Below are positions 47,070 through 60,944 of a DNA stretch of 64,000 bases, in pieces (position 1 is the stretch's first letter; each line of letters begins with the position of its first letter). The notes under the pieces are model-generated. The model searched no databases. It was not told the origin of the DNA and saw only the letters and a program-made list of their open reading frames with translations. The DNA comes from Botryotinia globosa (taxonomy: Eukaryota; Ascomycota; Leotiomycetes; Helotiales; Sclerotiniaceae), in the NCBI GenBank assembly GCA_014898425.1, contig RCSZ01000014.1, forward strand, positions 124,001-188,000, in the 5' to 3' direction. Both the position numbers and the translations under genes were made by a program.

Positions 47070-48857
47070 GTATTTTGGGTTTCGGACGGGATGGAATAGG
47101 CTTAATGGTAAGCTTTTTGGTGAGGATTACTAGACAGAATTGGTTTATTTTCTTTTAATAATTCCCCTCTTTCTTATTGGTTTTCTGGGGTGTTTTTTTG
47201 GTCTCTGGACGAGTTAATGGATAGTTTTACAAATCGGTATCAGGAACTGGCGGGTCCATAACTCCTCTCTTTCGTATTGGTATTCTTGGGGCGGAGGAAT
47301 GAAATGGATGATACATTCACTAGATTGCTTGGTAGCTCGATAGTAGATACTTGGTAGACAAATATTCCGAATTCTAGGCGTTGATCTTATGAATTGGCTC
47401 AATACTGATCTGGTTTGATGTGGTGTGATTTGATTTTCGGACTGTGAGTTCTCAATTGTAGTGACCGGATATTCAAGATCCAGGTATGTATAGCTATCAG
47501 AATTGGATTGCATCTGGGGGTAAGAAAGCGTTATGATATATTATCCGATATCCTCGAAGTTACCTCTGACTTATAGAAGTCCAAACGCCCAATTTCGTGT
47601 TAGCATGTAAGTGTCTATACCCATACCATGCAATGGGAAACCAACATGATCCTAGCATCTCTATTAAATACCAGCATCTATCTTCACTAGCGATTTCCGG
47701 CCGAGTCGCAATTGTGGTTAACAAGTGGACATAAGATCATCCATCTATTTGGATGTATCCATCACCGCATGCTATCAGAAAGAATAGAACTCCGTCGCTA
47801 AGAAAACCAGGTTGCTCTTGTAGTTTACCATCTTGTGGTATGTGCATTTAGCTTCAAATTCGCATACTTTCTGACAGCATGCGTACCCAGGTGAAAACAC
47901 CCATCACAGCCTGCCTCTAAACCTTATTTCAACCTCTCTCGTATATATTCTTCATAAGAGAAACCATTATCATGTAAAGAAATCCACTTCTTGTTTAGAA
48001 AAATTGGGGATGGGGAATTATTGCGGAGTTGGTTGTCATAGAAGGGCGTGCCCCTGCCGGGACCCACTAAATGCTGAGAATGACTAAGAATGAAGCTTGT
48101 TGGAAGAAGTTGTTTCTTTCTTTTGAGTTTGAGAGATCTTTTTGTTTATTTTTGTTTTTGTTTTTGTTTTGATGGTTTCTCTACTCTGAATATATGATTC
48201 CTCTGGGACTCCATGACTGATGATGTTTCAATTGAGTTGATGATCTGAGTTTGGAATCGTGGATGTCGAAATGAAAGTGTTTGGAGAGCCGCCAACACTT
48301 GACAGCTCGCTCAGCACGCATGATTATGCATAATTGAGGAATTGGATTGGTTTTTCTACAGATTATAAGTAAGTCTTCTTGTAAAAGGGATGAGGATGAT
48401 TATGACTTACTCTTCTAAAGGTTGATAATACAATGTTGCTCCATGTAGAGTTGCTGTTGGGAAATTCTTCACACAACTTGACGCGATATTTTTCTCACAC
48501 CCTTCTTTCACACCAAAGAACTCGATAACTTCATTCCTTCGATGGCTCACAACAAAAATTCTTAAACATTTTGACTGAGACGAATGATTGATGGTAACAA
48601 GGATGAAAGAATATGGGCCCTCGAAATACAATCAGAAATATTTCTACTATCAAACCTCATCAATCATACGCCGCCACAGAATCGTCATCTCACGCATCAA
48701 AATCAATACGGATCTGAATCTCAAAGTTTCCTTAATTACCAGGATATCTTTAGGGTATGTAGCTAGACCTTAACGAATGAGATCTCAGCCCAAATGGGTA
48801 TATGATCCATCAAACAAAGTACACGAAGTGTAAAGCAAACCACGCACGAATCCCCCT
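47070..48857. other. Intergenic between calpain and permease genes
   Basis: About 1.8 kb with no supported gene. Contains a (TTTTTG)n tract near 48138-48168. Confidence 0.5.
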
Positions 48858-50826
48858 CTACGCAATCCAGAACCAGATCCTCTCCAACATATTTCTTGGT
48901 TCCAAATCTGGCCATTGGTCATCCTCTGCATCCAAGGCTGCCTTACCAGTGTAGATATCGGCATCAGCTGATGGGATCCACTTGGTGCGCTTGAAAATCT
49001 TCCAGAATCCGTATAGCAAGAAGAAGATTGGAATTCCGATGTATGCGGTGAGGAAATCTACAGAAGTTAGAATGAGTCTCACAAAGTTCAGTGCAATTAC
49101 TTACTAGTAACATTCCAGTGAGAGTGATTCTCGCCGACAAAGACATCAAATCCATTGAAGAGAATGATCATGACGAAGAAACCCAAAGCGATCCAGGCCG
49201 TGTATGGCTGGAATTTACTCTTGAAGACAAGAGTGTTTCTATCGACACCTTGGGCTTTCAAAGCACTATGGAATTTAATGTACGCGACGCAAATGGAGCA
49301 CCAGGTGAAAAGGGAAGCAATGGTGGTCAAATTTTGGAACCACGTAAACGCGGTTGAGGCGCCACCGGAACCGACTGACAAAAATGTGATGAGCGAAATC
49401 GAAGCTGTGCACAAAACAGCCCAGTATGGAACACCTGCCTTGCTGCATCGGAGAAGGAATTTGGGGGCTTGCTTGTTCTGAGCAAGGGCAAACAAGTAAC
49501 GGGAACCGGTATACAAAAAGGCATTGGCGGATGAAGTGGCGGAGGTTAAGATGACTGCATTGATAATCGATGGCAATACTGGAATACCAGCGTTTTGGAT
49601 ACCAATAACCCATGGAGATCGAGCAGCACCTGCGGCGCCTTCATCTTGAGCCTTGAGTAAATGTTCATCGCTGGAGGAAACAAGGACACCAATAGCCAAT
49701 GAACCAAGGACATAAAAGAACAAAATTCTCCAGAAAACTCTGCGGACAGCCTTTGGAATATTCTTGCGTGGATTTTCGGCTTCACCAGCGGCTACAGCGA
49801 CCATCTCAACACCACCATACGAGAAAGCGGCGTTAACGAGAGTTGAGAAGAGACCGAGGAATCGACCTGTGTCTCCAGTGGAGTCGTATTGCAACATGAA
49901 CTGTCCGTGTTTCCAGTAACGGAAACCAAGACGATCATGCCTAGGGTTTCCTCCGAGGTCCACAATGAATGCCATGATCAAAAGTCCCACGATTGTAATA
50001 ATTTTGATACTGGCGAAGACAAACTCGGCCTCTCCGTAGATGGACACAGCGAAGATGTTAAGGCAGATGACAAGAACGATGATTAAACTGATCCATGCGG
50101 CGACACTGATATGCACTGCTCCCGGCCAGTATTGAATGACGACTGCAGCAGCTGAGATTTCTGCACACAGGGTAATCGCGGCAGAATACCAATTCTGTTC
50201 GATCACCATAGTCAGCATAAGCTTGTGAAATCAGATCCCGAGTGTATCATCTTAGACTTTTGTATCTCGACACTCCACAGCAGGGTTCCATAACGACTTT
50301 ACGAGAGTCAATGAGTCAACTTACATTCCATCCGACAGCAAATCCGAGCGCATCATCAACATAACGAGCAGCGAATTGTGGGATAGCTCCAGGTAGAGGT
50401 AACCATGTAGCCATCTCACCCAAGCACTGCATCATGGCAAAGATGGCAATACCAGTGATACTATAACCCAAGAGCAATGAGAGAGGACCGGCTTGCGTAA
50501 GAGCACTTCCAATACCCAAGAAAAGACCAGTACCAATGGTACCACCAAGCGCAATAAATTGAATGTGTCTCGATTTCAGTCTACATGTAAAGTTACAGTT
50601 AGATTTCGTTGGTCATGAATTATTAGAGTATACGTGAGCCTTACCCTCGAGAAACGTAACCATATTCTTCAGCGGTCTCAATGTTTCCATAAAGCTCACC
50701 AGCTTCTTGCAAACCAGCAGCTTTTGTTGCATGACCAGTAGACGGATCTACATATTGGGAACGAGCATGATTTCCGTTATAGTCAGGCGACGAGGACTCG
50801 TCGACGTTGTAGTGTTCCTTCTCCAT
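48858..50826 (-). CDS. Amino-acid permease (APC/YAT family)
   Basis: Predicted 575-aa plasma-membrane proton symporter for amino acids. Exons 50826-50645, 50580-50325, 50194-49105 and 49057-48858 give 1,728 nt. The cytosolic N-terminus is acidic and Ser-rich. Membrane segment 1 carries the APC signature RHIQFIALGGTIGTGLFLG; GYSITGIAIFAMMQCLGEMATWLPLPG and FSYGGVEMVAVAAGEAENPRKNIPKAVRRVFWRILFFY are the family's most conserved blocks. The C-terminal region FKRTKWIPSADADIYTGKAALDAE is the conserved cytosolic tail involved in ubiquitin-dependent turnover in yeast. Twelve segments are expected and the length is normal. Substrate range cannot be read from sequence. Confidence 0.92.
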
Positions 50827-53800
50827 TATTGTGGTTGTGAAAATGGATCGATATTGACGAGGAGGGAATGGGGAAGGAAAGAGGTAATTAAAAGAAGAGG
50901 GAGGTCAAGCAACTTTATACAAGCACAACGATTGAAGGTGAATGATACCCAAGAGACGTGACTACCTAGTGAATTAATATTTGCGCGGTTCAACCTACCC
51001 TGCTGTACGAAAACGCCATTACAAGCCCTCTGCAGCTGCAAGTTGTTTCAATTTCCAGCTCCTCGGCCCATCAGATGTGATGGGAAAATTCAAATTGGAT
51101 AACCAAACACGCAGATTGGCCAGGCTCAAAAGCGATTACCAGGATTTGGAAACGGGGTCGCCGTCGACTATAATTCATTCTTCGATCCGAATGTGAATTA
51201 GTCGCTATTCATGTTTGAAAGTATTTGGATGGAAATCTTCCTTCGTTATCAGAGAGCATGGATTCGAGGATTCTTGCAGAAATTCGCTAGGGTCAATGTG
51301 ATTTACTGGCGCGGAATTTAATTCGTGTTAAACGACAAGGATCGTTTGAATACACCATTCAACACAATATCAGTAGGCTTGCTAGGGCAGGTCGTACAAG
51401 CTGTATAGGTTGCAGAGCATTTGCTGATGCCTTGAATGCCACCTGCAACATTTGACTTAGCATACTGCTGCATACGGGTTAAATAGGCATCCGTTAAGCC
51501 CAAGTTTTACTAATAGAATTTATATATATCTGTGAGAACGCCCAGACACAACAAGACTGTAACGACAGCTAACTTGGCTCACAATGAGAAGGAAGGACGT
51601 GATGACTCTCACTTTCTACGATGATAGGTTTCGGTCTAGGTCTAGCTGGAATTTTCGGAGAGCCCGCCGATTGACCTGCCATTTTAAAGGAGCAGCCGAG
51701 ATAATACTTCTCATATTCGACACAACCTGGGACGAAAAACGCAAATGAGAGATTCAATATTCCCATTCATTAACCTTATTAGTTTTTGAGATACTGTACA
51801 AGATTACATCTAACCAATTATACAATCCAAACACAAATGGCATTGTTAGGGATAGGTGATAAGCTGACTAGGGAGGATCTAACAGCAACCAATAACCGAG
51901 GCCTGGAGGAGACTGTTTTGAGCTTAGTGTACTTTCATTAGCTCAAGGGTCCGATGCTTAGGTGGGGAATCTCAAGAGAATCTAACGAGACGGGAGCTTG
52001 CAGGCTTACTTATGGTGTGCTGACAACTTAATCAAGCTTCAGCAAAGGTCTAGCTTCCGAAGAGTTCAAGTATACAGATCCTTCAGATCAATGGTTGATC
52101 ACGTCAAAAATTAGCAGCTAGCGACACAAGACTTCTTATCGCAGAAACAACCCGATCAAATAAGAAGTTTAAGAGCACAAAATCTCCGTGTGACCACAAG
52201 GAAGTCATACTGTATGAGGAATTATTCCTAAATCGAGAAAGCCACAACCTTGGATTGAACGCAGGCCGGAGGCGATGCTTGTTTCACTACAGTGAGCAGA
52301 TAGAGAGAACACGAGAGCTCTCTCTAAAGGAGGGAGAAGGCCCGTACCAAGAGTCATTGTCATACATAACACCGAAAGGTGGTAACTATTGCAGACATGC
52401 TGCTGTTGTCTTTCTCGAATGAAGTAAGCTTCTGGAATTATGCATCGAAGGTACAGTCTCCGTGGCGACATGTTCGAGCCTTGTCCAATAACTCCAATCT
52501 GTATGGATGCTAACAGCTTTACAGGGGACCCATGTCTTCCTCTCCGCATACTCCAACCTTGCCAAGATACGAATGATAAGGACCAGGCGAATGGCAAGAT
52601 CACATCACCCTCCATTTCAATATGATCTCACCACTTTCTTGCATAAAAGTTTCTGTCAACAAGCATTCAACAAGCATTCAACAACCATTTTGCCATGATA
52701 TTCCATAGAAGCTAACGTGCTTCCACGGGAGAAGCATTAGAACTTCTAGAACAAGTCTCGAAACGGATCGTATCGTGAAACAATACTGATAGTTGATTTT
52801 CGATATTTAGCACACACACACGCACGCGTGCAAGATAGATCCGTAAAATGATCGCGAGATAAGTTCTAGACTAACCAACCGTTAGATTTTCGGATTCATT
52901 GACCGACCGGACATTTTCCTTATCTTCGAACATCTGGCCAAATTGAAGCTCACGTCGGAGAGTGGACAGACATTGACAATCCTTACCGGGACATGATCTT
53001 ACTACATCTCAATGGTCAATTTTAGGGTGGGCCCCGATAAGGAAGGTCAAAATAATTGTGCTAACTACTTATGGATCTGCTACCATTCAATCATCAATCA
53101 TCCCTTCTTTTGATATCCTCATATTAGGTACATATGTTACGATTAATGGTGACAGACTTTCTGTCGTACGAAAGATCCTTTACTACAGCCCGAAGCTTGA
53201 GGTATTTATTATGTACGTACGCTTCTATCCCATTTCGTACCACAAATCATCATCTTCCACAAGTACATACTTTATCTAATAAGTGCATTCGATGCAATGT
53301 TGTCAATTGAGGTACGCAAGGAGAATCTTGATCATGTGAGGCGGGGAAGTTAAGCTGATAATAGGATACTCTTCTTCTTGAACGAGGGTCTTGGCTGAAG
53401 TAGAAACAAGCTTGCGCCGAGTGTATCCGCTTTTTTCCTCGGTTGACAATTTGACATCCCGTTCTCCACAAACTATGTAGTTCATTCATGTGGTCAAATC
53501 CAAAAAGCTATTATTATGTATCGTTCTAGGAAGTCTAAGCGTAATTGAAATTGAATAGCTTCATTTTTCTGTAGTCGCGTGTTTTTTGGATGGGAACATT
53601 TCGGTAACACTCATGAACATAAGCCACTATCGGGCGCCGGACCTGTCTCAGATTTAGGCGTGAGATGTCATCAAGTACCAAGTGGGGGAGGTGTTCATTG
53701 CTTCACGTGTTTTCGCCGCACGTACGTAGGCCTCTTGAGGGATAAGATGATAAGGGACGAACTTGATGATAAGTGACGAATTTTATCCTCATCTTGATTC

Positions 53801-56800
53801 GTGTGTTGAGGCTTATAAAAATACCTTAAATAAGACGGTATGTGAGGTGATGAACTGTAAGAGTTTACTATCGATCAAGGAACTTGGCGTGTTGTTTTAT
53901 TTTAACCAATCTTGGCTTGTCCCCTTCTGTTGGTACGGCCTTCCTCATCTGATTTCGAATAGCTTTCAGGCTATGCGAGCAATGGTACATTGAAATTAAT
54001 TCCGCCGTGCCAAATCCGTTATGAAGTTCTACATGGTCGTGGGTTTTTACCGGGAAATCAATGGACAAGGTGTTAATCTCTGAGTGTTGTCGGGGTCTTG
54101 TCTCGAGTCTCTGGTCAAAACATGATTCAAAGACGCAAGGCTAGGCATTCGCTGTGTATTTGAATCATACGTGCAAGAAGCTAGGCAGATGGACAGATAG
54201 GTTGGCGGACCACGGGGCTGAATCCTTTCATTTATGATAATGTCAGAATGAGGTGAGCAGTGAAGAGCGACAATCTATAAGCTCTGATATTGATTTGTTT
54301 CTGTGCCGCGGTGAAGCGCTTATTGTTTCATGAAAGTAGAGGCATGGCAGTGAGATTTTCCCCGCTGTTATCCCTCTACTCTTTTGTGTTTGGGTTAGTT
54401 TGTTTCATTCCTGTTGTAGCAAATTTAGATCTCGGCCTTGGTTAGGGTTGTATCGCATTGTCTGGCAACATTCACCTGTGAGGATTTCAGAACCCATGAA
54501 TCCGTCTGTAAAAAAAATAGGGTTGTCAACGGAGGCAATAAGATGCTAGCATGCGGCAACTTTCCTCTCCTATCTTTGACTTTCTGAGACCTTCATATGC
54601 TCGCCTTGTGCGCCAAGATTCAATTGCACCTGCGTGCATAGCGTCAACTTCGATTCCATCGCCCATCGTGATTTGCTGAATAGCTCAGTGAGCAGTATGA
54701 TACTCTACCAGGTCAATAATTATTAAAGCTGTTGATCTTCTCAGGCATTCGTGGTTCTTGATGGACAAGTAACGACCCAGGAATCAGTTCAGACTCAACC
54801 AGTTAGATGAAATAAGCTATTTGGAATTCAATTCTCAGGATACTCAATCATCAAGTTCTGATTTGGTGCTATACCAACTCTAAAGTCTTGATATCACTAA
54901 TCAAGCCAGGTTATTCAATTTGATACAAGATGCTTGTGACCCCAGTTGATATAAATAATCGTCTGATAATGCTATCTCGGGGAGTAAGCATATTCGAATA
55001 GATTATTTGAATCGTTCACACAATTATCCCAAAATCAAACTAACAATGATCATGAAAGTTGCGATATCGTTCTTAGGATTCAAGCAAATTTCCAGACTGA
55101 CTTGATTCAGATCACAATATGAGTAAGAAGACCCGGCCTTCAAAATGTCATCGTGTGAGCTTCATGAGTAAACAAAGATATTTCGAGACAATACCTTCAA
55201 CATCTTAATTCTAGCTTCTATTTTTGAGGCCCGCTTACCATGATGCAGAATTCAAAATAGCCCTCACAGCTTCGGTAACTGGGGGACTAAGCTGAACTGC
55301 TTTCAAAACGAGTTTTAGACAGGCAGCTTTCTCTTCCTCACACAGCAAAATCCATTGATGTTTGAATTAGCCATTCTATTTTGTGTTGGTCGATCCTCTA
55401 CGCAATTACAAGAATATTAACCACATAATATTCGTTAAAATACATTTTGGGAGGAGCACCGATGTACACTGCTAGCCCACCTGATTTCTATCGCTGTAGA
55501 ACTTGAGAAATTGATGTTTCACAATATTCCTTGAGGAAAGAGAAGATTTGGTTTCTCGAAGCTTCAGGTGTGGCATTTCGATTTCGGTTGCTAATTCCTG
55601 TCAAAAGATGCTTCATTTGAGATTCTTTTTGCTGATATCGCCTCTTGACCGCTCGAAGTATTTAGCGGAGTAGACTAGATTTGGGAAATCAATCTTCCGA
55701 GACTCGAGAAACGAAAATGGATTGAAGAATGGGAATTTGCAAGGTTCGAAAGATCTCAAGACTAACAGGAGGGGGTTGGGGAAATCTGTTGTTGTTTAGA
55801 GAGAATATCTATTTTATGAATGGGATCATACTGGGATTATATGCTAGGGGAGAGTTGAAGTATAGGATATGGCAAGAAATAACTATGAAATGGATGTTGA
55901 AACGGGAGAGAAGGTTAATCATGGAGAGGGGTATGATTATGGAAATCAGATAAGTGGATAGCATTTGCAGACTATTGACGCGATGAACTCTCGTCGCCAG
56001 GTTTAAGAGTGTATATGTTGTAATCTTTCTGAATAACTAGAGATGAATGATGAAAGGGATGGAAGGGGATAGATATCATGGATCGCTTGACACAATTAGT
56101 ACTTCTATAGGGGAAATGTTTTTCAAGGAGCCTTCGCTGATATATTTATGTGTGAGCACAGCGACAATCCTCTTTCCCAGCAGCGCTTGTGCTGCAGTAT
56201 TGTATAAACCAAACAGAAAAACCATCTTGGATCCTTAGAATGAAAGCTAGGGGTTAGTCAGAACGCTCTAGGAATGTGTTAGGTTTTCTGCTGGAAGCTT
56301 TCTGTGATCAGAGAGAAACAAAAATCGAGAATGATGGGAAAGATTGCCCAAGACGACACCCCCCACCTGTATCAAGGAAGGGGTCACCGGGAAACATTCC
56401 AGGAGAACGGGACGGGTTTACGAGTACCTAGTAGATCTTGGAATTCATACTCGTTCTAGACTCAGCACTATAGTATTAGGCAGAGGTCAGGGTGCCGATG
56501 TTGACGTTTGTCTATTGATCATATGTACAATAATGCTCACGATTTTAGAGTGTTTTAGTGGTTGTTTTCGCCCTGGTCATTATTATACAATATCTTCTCT
56601 CCACGGAACTGGTATCAGTACGGGATGTTTAGAACAAGGAAAGATCATTCATGTATGAGCTAGAATGACGAGTCGAAGTGCCAAAGCGACATACGCAGAT
56701 TTGCCCAGGTACATGATTGACGCGAATGAATATTTGGTAAAGAATTAAATGGTTCTCGATTGAAAAAAAGTTTTGGTGAAATAGATATTGGGATTTTTTG

Positions 56801-57915
56801 GTTTCATGGTGAATGAGTAGCCTTTTAGCTTTGCAAGTTAGAAATCTCATAGCTGTATTCGACCTCAAACGATAGAGCCGCAGTCGCTCAACTGGTTCCG
56901 TGTGTTAAGTATCATTTCCAGAGATGAATCGAAGTAACGGAGCCTCAGGATTTTGACTAATTGACCCATTGTGTAAGTTTAATTTCCAACTATTCGATTC
57001 TTGTGTTGTGAACAAGAGGCTTCCTTTCTCCAAATTCCTCAACACATCGTGATAATCCACATCTCCATACGATGCAGTCGCATCAGTATGGATAAACATC
57101 TTGACCATCAAAACTTTCCCTCAGTTGCTTTCCAAAAATAAGAAAGAATACCAACTCCAAAATTCAATATCGTGATGCAGAGCCTTCCGTCGTCGTCCAA
57201 AGAAAACCAACAAGTAAGCACCTCCCCAACATCACATACCAACACCCCAAAATTCGGAACCCGCCGAAAATCCCACTATACCCTATCCAGTCTAGCCTCT
57301 CCAAAGATGACCTGATACGACTCCCTCGTCACACCACCATGGTGCTATTGTCCAACTTTTGTTGCAGTATCTCTACCCAACATTCTATCCCGATATTTTC
57401 CTTTCCCATTCTTCCGAGTTTTCGATAAGCGTATCATGTAATCAAACATATCTTTGTAAACCACACAATTCTATTGGATCATAATTTTCCAGCCCGGTAG
57501 GATGATTGAAGGAAGCGATTTCAAGCGAAGAGATCAGGAGATTTTATACGCATGGTCTGCGGCGATGGTAATTTTCGCATGATGTTCTGGCAGGGTGGGA
57601 TCATGATGGTTCGGTTTGGAATGGAGGGTTTGGAGGCTGTGGTTTGGCTGGAGAGGTCTCTCGGGATACTGAGGATGATGTTATGTTATTGTTGAGTGAA
57701 TCGATGTATATCTTATTTGTATATATATGCATCCTCGCTGTCGTGTTACGGTTCTTGCATATCATATCATATCATACCACACAGTATAATCAATCATACA
57801 GTGTATCCAACAACCAATCACTTCACTCAATCACTCCACTCAATCCAATCACATACTTCTCACAAAAAGCATCCAACCAATCAACCAATAAAAGAAACCC
57901 TCCACAAAAGAAATC
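50827..57915. other. 7.1-kb gene-poor stretch
   Basis: Between the permease and the small mitochondrial gene I find no frame with a domain, signal peptide plus splice support, or transposon similarity. The longest frames (52205-52615 minus, 56344-56658 plus) look random. A pair of minus-strand frames at 51318-51503 and 51569-51766 could be exons of a small gene, but I could not join them sensibly. A short CA/CG dinucleotide run lies near 52812-52829 and CATAT repeats near 57757-57776. Confidence 0.5.
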
Positions 57916-58255
57916 ATGTCCCCAATAACCCGACAAGTTGCTTCCCGCCGCACCTTTTCCATCCTCACCCGAGCCCGCCAACTAGCACGTGGCTTCGAAG
58001 CACACCCATTCGAACGCTATCCCCTTTCTCAACAGGCTGCTAAAGCTGACTGGGGCAAATTGGTCAAGAGGACTGCCGGAAATGCTGTATTGTAAGTTCT
58101 TTCTTCTTTCCTTTCTCCAGGCTGGCTCCCTTGAGAGCTATTTCGAACAAAAGTGATGAGAAAGAAACTAATGCAATGTGTATAGATATTTCCCCGGTCT
58201 TGCAATTGTGCTCGGATGGCCAGTGTTGGCTGAGAAGGCCGTGAGGAGAACTTGA
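57916..58255 (+). CDS. Small mitochondrial-type inner-membrane protein, 81 aa
   Basis: Exons 57916-58091 and 58186-58255 total 246 nt. The N-terminus MSPITRQVASRRTFSILTRARQLARG is rich in Arg and Ser without acidic residues, a typical mitochondrial presequence. After a short polar linker (FEAHPFERYPLSQQAAKADWGKLVKR) there is a single hydrophobic segment YFPGLAIVLGWPVLAEKA ending in KAVRRT. Size and layout resemble nuclear-encoded small subunits of respiratory complexes or ATP synthase, but I cannot assign one with confidence. The intron lies just before the membrane segment and uses a GTAAGT donor. Confidence 0.75.
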
Positions 58256-58672
58256 GTTGGAGTAAGAGGCGTGGAAGAAGATACAGGGTGGGCAGTAGAA
58301 AAATATGTATGGGATGCATAGCGGGGCGGATGAGCTGTTTCTGGTGCATAAGTGATGGCGTTTTCGGATAAGCATTTGGAGGCATTTTGAGATAGATGGT
58401 GGTTAGGCCATTTTCGGAGAGATAAATGAATAATTCAAGATATAAACATATACAACAGTACGATTCCATGGTTTTGTGATATTGCAGAGATGAGTCTGAG
58501 AGCTATACAACATGTAAATTAGGGCCTGAAGTCTTGTATTTTGAAATATGGCCACTCAGCCCCAGACATGCGAGCCCCTCTATTATGCGAGGATAGATTA
58601 CACGATGTGCAGCTAGACACAATAATTCAAATGTAAGCTATAATACAAGAACAAAATCTTGTGGAAACAATC
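58256..58672. other. Convergent 3' spacer
   Basis: 3' flanks of the small mitochondrial gene and the endonuclease III gene; nothing else seen. Confidence 0.5.
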
Positions 58673-60013
58673 TCATCTCTTCTTTCGTTTTGGCGTCTTC
58701 TCCAATTCTCCAGGAGCATTTGCGATGTGTGCTAGAACAGCATCCTCTTCCTCCTGCTTGACAATACCAGCCTCAGACTTTAATTGAGCTTTCTCTTCAG
58801 GATTCAGCGGTATGTCCTTGCTATCCTCCTCGACTTTGATCGTTTCCGTTCGCTCAACCACATGACCCTCCTGATCTGTCTTGATCTTTTCCTCTTTAAT
58901 CTTTCTTCCAATTGTAACTTTACTTCTATCGGCTGCTTTACACAATCCATTCATTCCCAACTCGCAACTTCCACATTTCTTTCCAACTGGTAAACAGACA
59001 GTTTGTCCAAACCCAACGAGCAACCAATTGATCTCGTGCCATAGTTCTTTGGGCAACCAAGCTTGTAAGGCTAATCTTGTTTCCTCTGGTCCTTTAGTCG
59101 TGTGCCAACCCCACATATTCGTAATCCGATGAACATGTACATCGACACCAATTCCCTCCGTTCTACCCCAAGCACTACTCATACACAAATATGCCATCTT
59201 TGGACCAACTCCCGGCAAAGACATCAGGCCCTCAATAGTATCCGGTATATCGCCGTTCCATTGATCTCTAAGAATTTCCGCCGCAGCTTTGATATACTTC
59301 GTCTTGTTGTTATGAAATCCCACCACCCAAATCAATTCATTCAACAATTTCGGATCCACAGCCAATATGTTATCCAAAGTCAAACCAATCGGCGCACCCT
59401 CCTGATGAGCAGGTAACTCCGTATAAAGACGATTCATCGCAACCGCATTCGTAGTATCCTTAGTCTGCGAAGACAACATCAAAGCCGTCAAGGTATGATA
59501 TCTCTTCGTTTTCGGATCAACAGTCTCTTGTCCCAATTTATCACATCCCATCGTATCTACAGCTGCGTTTTGCGCGACGCCCAGTTTCCGCATCTCCATC
59601 ACGATGTCGTAGACTTCGCGCCAATCATTGGGAGGCTGAATTTCTATCTCTCCGGTATCTTCATTCTTGACTTTACGCGCGGGTTTGCGCACTCGACTTG
59701 TTTTCGACGGAGGGGAAAACGCGACAGTGTTCTCTATTTCAGTCTTGATTGTCGTTTCGTTGAGAGATTGTTTCTTTATGAAAGTCTTTGGAGCAGTATT
59801 TCTCTTTCTTTTCAGACTCAAAGTTGAAGGAATGACGTCTTCAATATCTGGGGTTGGCGATTTATCTTCATCCTTGATCGAAGCATTCAAAGCAAACCGA
59901 GATAGAGATCTTGTAGAACGTCTTGGTGAGGTGGACGTTGCATTGATTATCTTCGCAGTATCTTTCGATATTCTCGAGGTTCGCATGATGGGAATGTGAA
60001 AGATGAAGACCAA
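58673..60013 (-). CDS. Endonuclease III homologue (Nth/NTH1), DNA glycosylase-AP lyase
   Basis: Bifunctional base-excision enzyme that removes oxidised pyrimidines and cleaves the abasic site. A single 446-codon frame. The helix-hairpin-helix is LPGVGPKMAYLCM with catalytic Lys at 272, and the Gly/Pro-rich loop ends with catalytic Asp 291 (VDVHVHRI). The [4Fe-4S] ligands are C340, C347, C350 and C358; the last gap is seven residues where five is usual in bacterial Nth. The N-terminal ~120 residues are basic (TSPRRSTRSLSRF, KLKRKR-type clusters), as expected for nuclear or mitochondrial targeting. MRTSRISKD at residue 10 is a plausible alternative start (59986). The C-terminal tail is Glu/Lys-rich with PKRKKR at the very end. 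Confidence 0.93.
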   Translation of the reverse strand: MVFIFHIPIMRTSRISKDTAKIINATSTSPRRSTRSLSRFALNASIKDEDKSPTPDIEDVIPSTLSLKRKRNTAPKTFIKKQSLNETTIKTEIENTVAFSPPSKTSRVRKPARKVKNEDTGEIEIQPPNDWREVYDIVMEMRKLGVAQNAAVDTMGCDKLGQETVDPKTKRYHTLTALMLSSQTKDTTNAVAMNRLYTELPAHQEGAPIGLTLDNILAVDPKLLNELIWVVGFHNNKTKYIKAAAEILRDQWNGDIPDTIEGLMSLPGVGPKMAYLCMSSAWGRTEGIGVDVHVHRITNMWGWHTTKGPEETRLALQAWLPKELWHEINWLLVGFGQTVCLPVGKKCGSCELGMNGLCKAADRSKVTIGRKIKEEKIKTDQEGHVVERTETIKVEEDSKDIPLNPEEKAQLKSEAGIVKQEEEDAVLAHIANAPGELEKTPKRKKR

Positions 60014-60944
60014 GTTTTGGCTTCAATCTGGGGCTGAATCTGGGTGGCCATTTTGTTATATCGTCGTCCTTGATCTCCGGTAAGCTAGCACGAGAATGAT
60101 GCGTCGGCTCGTGCTCAGGCGTGTTAATTGAAAAGATTCGCTTACATAATTAACTAATTTTGTCCACCATCCCACCAATGAAATCTCACTAGTTGGAAAT
60201 CTAAAGCAGGAATCACAACACTCGTAGAAGGAGATATAGGATTGAACATACCTAAGTAAAGGAGTAGAATATGAAAGCTGAGGATATACTTGCGTCAGGT
60301 ACGATTATTTTTCATTTCCGATAAAGTTACCCTCCTGAATTTTCTCACAAGCCCGCTGGTAATGATACACAATCTGGTTGCCATACCGGAGAGAATGACC
60401 TTCTACAGAATCTATCTGATCTTGCCCTTTCATATTTCCTGCAAAAATATCGATATGCATTTGGAGGGCTGTATCCCCTATAATAAATGTTTTCCTGAGC
60501 GACTCTCGCACATTCAAGTGACTGTCGCTCGTCATCTTATGATAAGACGAGACCATTCAAGAGTGGAGCAAGTGCTCGTCATCTGCTTGTCTCCATAGCT
60601 ATAGATTTCAGCGGTTCGTGTTGAAATATAATATTTCTCTGATTGCTGGACATCGATATCGTTGATTGAGCTGAATTCGTCTGGTCTATTGAACTGTGAA
60701 TACTCAAGCGAGACCCCTAGTTGTCAGTCTATATTGGCATCACAGTTCGAAATCTGTAGGAAATTTGCACATTTGAATATACATTGCGATCACTACTCCT
60801 TAAATTCCTTTGAAAGATCACATCGCTGTTACTTCTAAGCCCCAGATGCATTGCGATAACTCACACGGCTTTTTAGACAAAAGTACATCAAGGATCGATC
60901 AAGATTTATATTCTTGCCAGCCTAAAACACGCCCGTCCAATATC
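60014..60944. other. Divergent 5' region, endonuclease III / amine oxidase
   Basis: Short frames at 60290-60598 on both strands overlap and are featureless. Confidence 0.5.

Noticed and set aside
33435..50826. A nitrogen-metabolism gene cluster (dioxygenase, agmatinase, permease)
   Set aside because: Unrelated genes (membrane protein, Rieske oxidoreductase, calpain) intervene and orientations are mixed; proximity alone is not evidence.
51318..51766. Two minus-strand frames as possible exons of a small gene
   Set aside because: No combination of GT/AG sites gave a convincing joined frame, and no family was recognised.
52205..52615. 136-codon minus-strand frame in the gene-poor stretch
   Set aside because: Composition and lack of any motif look random; no upstream exon found.
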